Assembly (NCBI RefSeq): GCF_014337195.1 | Contig: NZ_CP060634.1 | Coordinates: forward strand, 682,001-746,000 | Reading direction: 5' to 3' | DNA length: 64,000 nt | From: Qiania dongpingensis | GTDB taxonomy: Bacteria; Bacillota; Clostridia; Lachnospirales; Lachnospiraceae | Shown here: positions 53,207 to 62,700 of the stretch, in pieces | Layout: each line of letters starts with the position of its first letter | Position numbering within the stretch: the first letter of the stretch is position 1 | Notes under the pieces: generated by a model | Told to the model about the DNA's origin: nothing | What the model saw: the letters and a program-made list of their open reading frames with translations, nothing else | Databases searched by the model: none | Translations under genes and position numbers: made by a program

Positions 53207-53848
53207 ATGGAAATGCGCAGCATGAAATATTATTCAAAGGATAACAAAAAGGTCATTCTCCGGGTCATTCCAGGACATTTCGCCACCAGTCACTCTCACG
53301 TCAACTATTATATCGACATGACAGGGCTTAAGACCAGATGCAGCGAGGCATCTGAGGTGGCAAAAGCCCTGGTGGCAAAGATAATTAATACCACGGTCAT
53401 CGATACGATTGTTTGCATGGACGGCTGTGAGGTAGTCGGCGCATTCATGGCCGAGGAGCTGGAAAAGCATGATTTTATTTCCACCAACACCCATGAAACC
53501 GTGTACATCATTACTCCGGAGCTGAATACCAACAATCAAATGGTATTCCGGGACAATATCGTCCCGGCCGTCCGGAATAAACATGTACTTCTTCTGTTAG
53601 CTACCACCACGACGGGCAAGACCATCAACCGGAGCCTGGAATGTATCAACTATTACGGCGGAATCGTGACCGGTATCTGCTCCCTGTTCAGCGCGATAGA
53701 CGAGATCAAGGGCTTCCCCATCGTTTCCGCCTTTACGCCGAGAGACATCCCCGGTTACCAGGCGTATGATTTCGGGAACTGTCCCTTCTGCCAGAGCGGG
53801 CAAAAAATCGATGCCTTTGTAAACGGATATGGATACTCTAAATTATGA
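53207..53848 (+). CDS. Phosphoribosyltransferase-like protein with altered PRPP loop
   Basis: A 213-residue protein with the type I phosphoribosyltransferase fold, most like orotate phosphoribosyltransferase. The segment VLLLLATTTTGKT occupies the place of the PRPP loop, but the usual acidic pair (D/E-D) before the TTG-type loop is replaced by L-A. Catalysis is therefore doubtful and a sensor or regulatory role is possible. A CPFC motif near the C terminus may bind metal. AAAGGGGG precedes the ATG. Its stop codon TGA is formed by the first bases of repeat copy 6. Confidence 0.75.
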   Translation: MEMRSMKYYSKDNKKVILRVIPGHFATSHSHVNYYIDMTGLKTRCSEASEVAKALVAKIINTTVIDTIVCMDGCEVVGAFMAEELEKHDFISTNTHETVYIITPELNTNNQMVFRDNIVPAVRNKHVLLLLATTTTGKTINRSLECINYYGGIVTGICSLFSAIDEIKGFPIVSAFTPRDIPGYQAYDFGNCPFCQSGQKIDAFVNGYGYSKL

Positions 53849-54576
53849 TACAAAACATTTTCTGGAATTATTTTCGAGGAACTTCCTTTAAGCTCCATTT
53901 ATAGGCACTGGCAGAAGTTCCGGGCCGTCACGATTTCGGTTCGCTGGCGATGCAGGGGCCGCTTTATCCCCGCTCCAGAAGTACCGCTCACATGTCGGCA
54001 GGAAACCTTTATGATTTCCTGCCTCCGGTTCGCTCAGAAACGATATCGGTATTTCCGTTTCTGCCTTCCTCCGCCTGGGGAACACCGGCCTCTGCTCTGC
54101 GGCGCTCACCTTTAGGCCGGCCCGGAATCTTTCTGCCGGTGCTCTCCCTTCCGCACCATTTCGGATGATTTCCGTTCTAACGATTCCAGAAAAGAATTGG
54201 ATATCCACACGGCTCGTGCGCCTTATGGCTGCGAGCCGCGGTGGGCCGCCCCAATAGATTTTACAACAGATGAGAGCTTATTTCGGTGCGGAAGAAAAAG
54301 CAAGAAGAAGGATCCGATTCCATCGTAAGGCGAGCGCCGCAAGGCGTTAGCAGGATCTTCCCGGCCGCAGGGAGGTAAAAACCGAATCTCATGCAGGTTT
54401 TTATTGGAATCTGACATGGAAAAATATCGATTTATCCATGTCAGTTGGAAAGGACCGACCGGAGGCCGTAAAGATGCTGGTTACGGCTGCCAGCGAGCCG
54501 CCTGGATGGTAGCGGATTTTTTCTTGCTTTGTAAATCAAACAAAGAAAATGTTTAAAAAGTATTCAAAGGTATACC
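53844..54576 (+). repeat. Interspersed structured element, copy 6 (core without terminal units)
   Basis: A full core of 733 bp that starts at TATGATAC exactly where the left terminal unit would end, and stops at GGTATACC where the right unit would begin. P1 (53910-53926 with 54119-54137) is perfect. P2 reads TTCCGCACC/GGTGCGGAA (54149-54157 with 54285-54293), and the hairpin 54210-54216/54232-54238 reads CGGCTCG/CGAGCCG; both are paired changes from copy 2. The 5' end supplies the stop codon of the upstream gene. Confidence 0.95.
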
Positions 54577-54591
54577 TATTAAGTAAAATAA

Positions 54592-54625
54592 ATGCTGCGG
54601 TCCGGCTTCTGCCGTCCCGCAGCAT
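54592..54625 (-). terminator. Terminator after the MucBP-like surface protein gene
   Basis: On the minus strand ATGCTGCGG...CCGCAGCAT is followed by TTATTTTA, 60 bases past the stop codon. Confidence 0.65.
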
Positions 54626-54684
54626 TTTATGATCTTATCTTAAATCTGTTCATCGCCTGTCTTTTCCGCTTTATGACGCCGGTC

Positions 54685-56541
54685 TCAGGCTTCTTCTTTT
54701 TTCTTCTTTTTCACTATGATAAAAGCGGCGATTGCTGCTACCAGTGCAAGCACTCCGAGAGAGATACCTACGATCAGGCCCGCAGGGGTTCCCGCGGAAG
54801 GAACGGCCGGCGCCATGGGAACTGTCTCATCCTCAATCTGCACGGTTTCCGGCTCTGTCTCTTCTTCTGTCGTCTCCGGTACGGTAGGGCCTGCCGGCAC
54901 CGATTCATCCGGAATGTTCACAGGTTCGCCGTTTTCATTTATCTGCTCGCCGTTTTCATTATAAATAACCGTCTCAGGCTCTCCGCCTTCCTCTGCCGGC
55001 GGCGTCACCACGTTGGTTACCACCTGCTCCACCTGCTCGCCGGCGATTTCCACGACTTCAACCACTTCATTTACCTGAGCGTTCTCATTTGCCGTATCGT
55101 TTACATTCCGGAAGTAGAACGCATATGTCCTTCTGGGGCTGTAGAAATTGTGGCTGACAGAATCGCTCTGACCGGACAGCAGCACGTATTCTTCACTGCC
55201 GGACTGATAGCTGGTGGGGACACCGATCGTCAGGTTCTGCCCGCCTGCTGCAGTCATGGTTTCCGTATGGATGGTGCTGTTGCTGGTAATGTCAATATAG
55301 CGGACCGTCACCCCGTACTCGCTGGGAATTTCTGCTCCCACCTGATTGTAATATACATAATAGGTTCTCTGAGAACCGCCAAAAGAGTGTCTGATCTCCG
55401 TACCCTGGCCGCTCGCCAGCAGGTATTCGTTCCCTTTGTAGCTCAGGCTGCTTTTCAGACTATATGATACAGTCGCGTTGACCTCTACGGTCTGAGACGC
55501 CGACTCCAAAAGAGTCCCCGTCACGGAATCGATACACCGGATATTGATGGTATAAGGATTCTGGCCCGCCACCTTTGTGAACAGCACCGTATAGCTTCTG
55601 GTGGATTCTCCGGATGTATGAGTGATCACGGAAGGCTGTCCCGCCGCTCTCTGATACTCCGAATAGTCCGACGTCACATAAGACGCCGCTACTTCGTAAT
55701 TTACGGCTCCGCCCACCGGGACGGTAACGGTGTTGTTTGTTAGAAGCCTTCCTGTATCCGCGTCTTCATAGCGCACGGAAATGGTATAGGGGCTTGAAGG
55801 CTTCTGTGCCTCACCCTGGTAGATCACCGTATAAGAAGCCGTTGTATTGCTGTAATCCTGACTGATGCTGGCCGGCTGGCCGGATGCCAGGTTATAATTT
55901 TTGCCGTTTACCGTCATGGAAGCCGGAACATTATATACTGCGCTTCCGTTGGGGGCAATCTGAAACTGATCGTTTCCGATGGAATATCCGTTTTCATCGA
56001 TAAAATAAACAGTTACCGTCCTGGGATCCTGCTGCACCTTGGCATACTGGAAGGTCACCGACGCGTTTCCATAGGATACGAACGCGCTGTTGTTCGCACA
56101 GCGGTAAACATCAGAACCGCTCGATACCATCTCATCCACGCTGACTCTTTTCTGTCCTTCATCTAAAGAAACGGAGGTAGTTCCTGAAACTGTCGGAGCA
56201 CTGTCTCCGTACTGGCTGTATATGGTCACGAAATGCTCATTCAGGGAATTCACAAAAACCTTTTCCCCCGTAGACTCTCTGGAAACCCCGATCGTCATCC
56301 TTCCGGAGCCTGCCACTGTGATTGCCTGGCTCTGACCGCCCGCCACAAACACGCTCTGGCCCTCGAAAATAAAATTATCATCCGCACCGCCATTGGTGAT
56401 CACAAACTTCTGGGCATCCGGGCTGTCGGAAATCTGGGGAGCTACAGAAAAGCTCGCCGCTCCGGCTGTGATGCCGGAAACACCCAAACAGGCAATCATC
56501 ATGCTGAGCACTAGTACCAACGCTTTTATCCTTTTCTTCAT
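54685..56541 (-). CDS. Cell-surface protein with MucBP-like repeats and C-terminal anchor
   Basis: A 618-residue secreted protein. A Sec signal (residues 1-28, ending AGAA) is followed by an N-terminal domain of about 170 residues. Five repeats of about 65-75 residues come next, each starting with a V-RYxD/VYFIDEN-type strand and ending in SYTVIY or a similar strand, resembling MucBP or Big-type repeats. A proline- and glutamate-rich stalk leads to a transmembrane helix and a KKKKKEE tail. There is no LPXTG motif; VPSAG precedes the helix. The start at 56541 follows GAGAGG. It lies downstream of the giant adhesin gene and may act with it. Confidence 0.8.
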   Translation of the reverse strand: MKKRIKALVLVLSMMIACLGVSGITAGAASFSVAPQISDSPDAQKFVITNGGADDNFIFEGQSVFVAGGQSQAITVAGSGRMTIGVSRESTGEKVFVNSLNEHFVTIYSQYGDSAPTVSGTTSVSLDEGQKRVSVDEMVSSGSDVYRCANNSAFVSYGNASVTFQYAKVQQDPRTVTVYFIDENGYSIGNDQFQIAPNGSAVYNVPASMTVNGKNYNLASGQPASISQDYSNTTASYTVIYQGEAQKPSSPYTISVRYEDADTGRLLTNNTVTVPVGGAVNYEVAASYVTSDYSEYQRAAGQPSVITHTSGESTRSYTVLFTKVAGQNPYTINIRCIDSVTGTLLESASQTVEVNATVSYSLKSSLSYKGNEYLLASGQGTEIRHSFGGSQRTYYVYYNQVGAEIPSEYGVTVRYIDITSNSTIHTETMTAAGGQNLTIGVPTSYQSGSEEYVLLSGQSDSVSHNFYSPRRTYAFYFRNVNDTANENAQVNEVVEVVEIAGEQVEQVVTNVVTPPAEEGGEPETVIYNENGEQINENGEPVNIPDESVPAGPTVPETTEEETEPETVQIEDETVPMAPAVPSAGTPAGLIVGISLGVLALVAAIAAFIIVKKKKKEEA

Positions 56542-56628
56542 ACTTATCATTCCTCTCTTTATCATTACGATGTGCCGGCTGCCGCGCCGGAAACCTGGTC
56601 ATCATCCTATTTCCTTTTTTCTGTCTTA

Positions 56629-56656
56629 ATCATAGCATCGGAGAATCACATCGCAA
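56629..56656 (-). promoter_or_regulatory. Possible promoter of the MucBP-like gene
   Basis: TTGCGA (56651-56656), 16 bases, TATGAT (56629-56634) on the minus strand, within the 191-base gap after the giant adhesin gene. Confidence 0.45.
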
Positions 56657-56704
56657 TCACAAAAATATGGTTTTTTTCCAAAAACAATTGACAAATTTTA
56701 GGGA

Positions 56705-56744
56705 AAGGCCGCCGCCGCGGGATTTTTCCCACGGCAGCTGCCTT
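56705..56744 (-). terminator. Possible terminator of the giant adhesin gene
   Basis: On the minus strand AAGGC/GCCTT encloses an inner 8-bp stem with one mismatch (56715-56722 with 56727-56734). The T run after it is poor, so partial read-through into the next surface gene is likely. Confidence 0.4.
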
Positions 56745-56756
56745 TTAAATAGTTGG

Positions 56757-59700
56757 TCAATCCTGCTCTTCCGCCTGTTTCCTTTTTCTCCGTTTCTCAT
56801 ACAAGATTACGCCGATGGCTACCACCGCGGCCGACGCAAGCAGGGACCAGAGGAAAATATCCATGTTGTCGCCGGTGAAGACCGTCCGATAGGTGGTGAT
56901 CACCTTCTTGGGCCCCTTATTATACTGTTTTACGGTAACCGTCGGTATATCAGATTTCAGGTAAAGGCCCGCATCCCAGCTCCAGTCGTATTGATTATCT
57001 TCCAGATAGAAGATCCTGCTGTAGTACCAGTCATCCCCCGCCAGCCTCGTGGCGTCGGAATCATACTCATAGGCATTGTCGCCGTTTCCCTGATTGTAAA
57101 GGGTAACGATGTAAGGATCGGAAATCTGGAAGCGCACCCGGTAATACCCCTTATCCAGATCCAGGAAGCGGTAATATCCGCTCTCGTTGGTCGTGGTCGT
57201 ACCGACGATCACCCAGGCTTCTTCGTTGTCCAGTTCACCGGTAGGATTCATTTCCAGAACCACCGGAATGCCTCCCACGCCGGTCTCGCCTTCATCCTGA
57301 ATGCCGTTCCGGTTCTTATCATACCATACGAAGTCACCCATGCCGCAGGTGGTCTTCACCACTCCCGCATCCCAGGTAAGATCCGTCTCCCCGTATCCCA
57401 GAGTGATGGTAGTGGTCACATAGCCCAGGTTGGAAATATAGAATCCCAAAGCATCAGAATCCCGTTCCGCCGCTTCGCCTTCCGTCAGGGACACGCTCCG
57501 GTCACCCTGCTTATCCGTCCGGGAATTGGTGATTGTGATCGTCGTGTTCGGATCGTCAAAATCAAATACAACCCGGTACTGGATTGGATAATCCTCACCG
57601 CCCTTAAGGCCTGTGAACAGATAACGTCCATTTTCATCCGTCTTCGTCACTCCGCCGGGGTAGATCTTCCATTCGTCATCATCTCCCATGCGGTATTGGA
57701 GCTTCACTGTCACATCCGCGATCGGCTCCTCATCTTCATCCTGGATACCGTCCTTATCCGTGTCAAACCATACATAGTCGCCCAAAGCGCCTTTTTTATT
57801 GGCGCCGGCATCCCATGTCTTATCTACCGTATTGTAACCCAGCGTGATAATCTCCGTATAGCCTTTGGTGTAATCGCCGTTCTCAAAGATACAGCAGTCG
57901 GAATCGTCGGTATCGGACAGGTTGGTATCCGGATTCTTTACTCCATCCGGCGACTCCACAGCCGTATACCCATCAGGGAATTGGAAGAACACCTGATACT
58001 GTCCGGCCTCCAGTTCATCAAAGAAATATCTGCCGTCGTCTCCTACTATGGCCTCCCTAAGTGCCGTATCCTGCCGGATTCCGTCTTCTACTTTGTAAAG
58101 CTTCACAACGGTTCCGGGCAGCGGACCGTCCATCTTGTCGGTGGTGATATCCTGATAGTTGCTGTAGTTCTTATCCTCAAAGGCATATCCGCCAAGCGCG
58201 CTGTAAACCCAGACGCCTGCGTCCCAAGTCCGGTCGGTCTTATTCCCCGCCTGTTCAATCTCCTCATTCTGATCAAAGAACAGAGGAATCACGGTCGTCC
58301 GCTTCACCCGTCCGGTTTCGTCTGCCGGATATACGGCATCGGAATCGTCCGGCGTGGTCAGCTTGCTGTCCGTCACATCCGGCGCAGTAAACGCATAGCG
58401 GTAGGTGTATCCGTCGGTAGTCAGCGCACGGACGTCAAATTCCACCACGTAATAGCCCTGAGGCAGTTTGTCGAAGAGATACTCTCCGTTCACATCCGTC
58501 ATGGCGGTATCGACCGGCACCGCTCCGTCTTTTACCTCTGAATCTGTTCCGTCCACCTGGTACAGCTTCACAAGGACTCCTGGAAGTCCCGGTTCATCCG
58601 GCCCCTGCAGGCCGTCATGGTCTTCGTCGATCCACACCTTGTCACCGAGGGCGACCGAAACCACGTATCCCGCATCCACATCCAGATTTTCTTCTCCATA
58701 GATGACATCCCTGCCATCCACTTCGTGGTTCAGGATCCGGAGCACCAGATAGTCGGTCCAGCCGTCTGTATCTATATTGCTGTCTGTCCTGTACTCGGCT
58801 CCTTCAGCGTCCTGTCCAGCATACCGCAGCGTTGCCGCGTGATCCGCCGGAATGCTGAACTTCACCCGATAATAGTATATGGTTCCGCCCACATAATCAT
58901 TAGGATCCACGGAGCCTTCCGCCGCGCCGTCTTTCAGATAGTTACACGGCAGATTCTCAAACAGATAATGCCCCATGCCGTCTGTGTTCATTTCTTTTAT
59001 CTTGACTTCGTCGGACCGGTATACCGTATCTCCATGCTTTGTAAGCGTAGTCTGATACAATTCCACCTTCACATTTGCCGCCGCAGATTCCTCCCCGTCG
59101 TCCTGGAGGCCGTTGTTGTTGAAATCATACCAGGCATAGTCTCCAATACTTCCTTTTGGAAGGCTCAGTCCGACAAGCACCTTGTTCGGTTCCACGATAT
59201 CCCTGGTGGGATTGATGGCTGTCTCCGTACTTCTCAGCACTGCCGCGGCAGCGGAATTGGCCATCACCGCATCGGCGTACTCTTCAATCTTATCCGCCGT
59301 ATAACCAGGTGTTTTCATGGTCAGCTTCACACTGTAGCTTTCTCCCGGCTGAAGCAGATCGCTCTCCGGGAAATTCACTTCCACGCCAACCGCTGTCACA
59401 AGACTCATATCGGAAGGCTTCTGCGTGGTCCAATGGCCTCCGTTCTTTGCATTCCAGACATCTCCGGACGCCTCATACAGCATCGGAAGCTCCGCTTCCG
59501 CACTCAGATTCTGCCTGTTGGCATAAGACCAGCTGTTGGCCAGGCTGCCGCCGTCTTCCACGAAATAGTAGATGACTGCGTTTCCATCCTGAGCCGCTAC
59601 CGCCTCCAGGAGCATCTCTTCATAGCCGGCCCCGTTCTGGATGGTCGTCTGTCTGAGCGTAGTGCCCCCGCCGCTCCGGAACACGTAGGAATCTCCGTTA

Positions 59701-62700
59701 AAGGGCAGGATATCCACATATCGGGCTGTCCTGACGGCCGTATCGGAATTGTTGTAAAGGGTCAGATCATAATAAACATTTTGATTCGGATATACATTCA
59801 CCTGTGCTGTCGAGAATCCGGTGTCCGCACTGTCGCTGACCGTCTTCACCAGCTGGATCTGTGTATCGTTCAGAACGGTCACGCCAACCGGCTGATTCAG
59901 GTATTCCAGATCAGAGCCTACCGCATCATCCAACTCATCATTGTTCTGTGTAGACGCCTGATATCCGGTAAAGCTGAGACCAAGAGGGTTCTCCTGGGAC
60001 GCCGGAAGCAGATACGTACTGCTTAAAAAGGCTGGCGAATACAAGTTCAGCTGTGTAGTCGGCTTGCTGTATTCAATCTTTGCCTTATAGCTGATGGTCA
60101 GGCCGGAATTTTCTCCTGCCTCCGTATCCGGGCTCAGAGAAACTCCCTCGTTAAATTTAAAGACATAACGTTTTGTCTTCAGAGAGTCACTGGTCACATA
60201 CGTACCGCCCTCCATGCCGATAACGGCGGCTGTCTCCTCCTCCTGAAGAGTGTAGTCATCGCCCAGCTTCAGTTCGACTTTCTGAGCCACTCCGTTCACC
60301 AGCTTTGTCTGATAAATGGTAAATCCATTCCCTGTGCCGTCCGTATCCAGGCTGGTATATGCCGGCAGGTCCACCGCCACCATCGGCGCTTTAAAGTTTG
60401 GCGCGTTGTTGTCGATATTCTGGACATTCACCACATCCACCTGGAAATTCACCGACTGCCCGGTATAGAACACGCCGGACTGTTTCATATTGGTAATCTT
60501 ATTGGTCAGCTTCACCTGAGGAAGGACAGATGTGGAGGCGGGAATCAAAGCTTCCACCTCATTGCTCTCGTCACTTCCGCTCTGAGGCTTTTCGTTTCCT
60601 TCCGCATCCTTATACTGATAAGCCCAGTTAATGGCAGCCGTATTGGTGATCCGCCGCACCTCGGGGATATCGGCGCCAATCATGTCACCTTCCCGTTTCA
60701 CAAAGGTCACCTGCATCTCAAAGCCTGCTTCCGCCTTGAATCCGGCCTGTACGTTTCCATAGACGATCCGGATGGCCGCCGCGTGGTCCCCGGAGAGGTC
60801 CACCGTCTGGCTGCCGGTCAGATCCAGACCGGATATCTTCGTCAGCCACTGGCCGCTGCCCAAGGATGTCTTATACTGAAGCTCTGCCGTCACCTTCTCA
60901 GAGGCATCCTGGTTGGACGCCGCATGGATCACCACCTGATCGATGGTATAATCCCGGTCATCCGCCGACTTCTCCACATATTGGATTCCGCCTCCAGTCC
61001 TGTCAATGGTGTAAAGCTTAATATTCTCATCCGTCACCGTGAAGGAATCCGCCGGCAGGTCATTGGTTCCTTTTGACAGCCCGGTCACACGGAAGTTTAC
61101 TGTGTACCCGGATAACAGGAGACTTTCATCCGCATTTACAGTTCCTGTGGTATATGCCTCGTCGCTGTCCTTAATCTCTTTTTTCACATCGGACGAAAAC
61201 TGCCCAATGCTTCCCTGTGTCTTATTCCGGAACGTCACCACGTTCTCGTTCAGCCCCGAAGCTTCATAAACAGGAGTATGGTCCGGATACACCGTCACCA
61301 TCTGAGAAATAGGTTCAAACACATCGTCCAGTGTATAGCCATCCGGTGCTTTTACTTCCACCACCCGGTACTGGGTACCAAAGGCTTCCGCCGGCAGCAG
61401 CCCGGAAAGCGCCGTGCCTGTGCCGTCCGTAGTCAGAGGGGCTTCGTTCATCAGCACCGTATAAGAACCGCTTCCATTATCCCCGTATATATTGAATTTG
61501 GCGCCGCTAAGCATCTGAGAGCCGTCCACATCTGTCTTCCGAATGAGCAGGCGGCCTGCATTGGCTTCATCTGTCCAGTCGCCGAAATTTACCACCAGAT
61601 CCGTCAGGCGGGATACCTTCGGTACTACGATCATTTTAGCCTCAGCCGTCACACCGTATCCGTCGGGAGCCTCAATTTCCTTAATATAGTACGTGCCGGC
61701 ATCAATTCCCGTCCATGTGGCTGTACCCTGGTCACCGGTCATCACCGGGTCTCCTACTTCTGTCTTCAGATCAGAATCCGCGTACAGCTGGAATTTGGCT
61801 CCGGGCAGCAGCGGAGAACCGTTCTTCACATCTCCCTTTTTGGTGAGGACGATGCTCATCTTCGGATAATTCTTAAAGGCATTGTCACCGGTCAGATCCT
61901 GGGTCGTACCAGCCGTAATGGTGATATACCGCTCTTCGGCAGACACCGTGAAATCCACTCCGTCCTTGGACGGCGCTTCCGCCTCCACAATCTTGTAATT
62001 CCCAGGCTCCAGCATTCCGGACGTATAAATAGCTTTTCCGTCTTTATACTCCACTGTAAAAGTGGGCTTTGAAGGATCGGCCAGCTCATAGTTTCCGGGA
62101 GTAGTCTCCTTATAGAAATAGAACTTCGCGCCGCCTACGGAACTTCCGTCACTGGCGATCTTCTCCAGCTTGAAATCTCCCTTCACGGGAACGTTCGTTA
62201 TGGGAGTATTGTAAAGAGTCTCATTGATCTTCTTATTTTCCACCAATACCCATCTGGAAACCGCCGAGGCCTGATAGCCGTCCGGCGTGCTGGTCTCCAC
62301 CACCTCATAATAACCCGCGGGAAGAGATGTCGTGGTCAGCTCACCGTTTATATCCGTCGTCTTCGTATCGGCAGGAACCGCTCCGGCGGCATGGGTTACT
62401 CCTTCTCCCGATACAGGATAGAAGCTGAAGCCCACATCTCCCAGGTTCCGTGTCGCTCCGTCCCAGGTGACCACCTTCTTAAGACGGATCTTTCCCAGGG
62501 CCTCATTGGTTACGTTCTCTGTTACCTTTGTCACGCTCCCGCTGTAGGCGACCACAACCGGGCGTACCGTATAATCAGCCGCATAGCCGGACGGAGGCGT
62601 AAGTTCTACCAGATAATAAGTCTGGCTGCTCGCCGGTCCATGGCTCGCATCATCATAAGCATCTATGGTCAAACCGCTGAAAACGGCTTTCCCGCCGGAC

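Noticed and set aside
56667..58541. 624-codon plus-strand open frame, and 469 codons at 58617-60026
   Set aside because: Antisense to the giant adhesin, which has clear repeated domains; the long open antisense frames come from its biased codon use.
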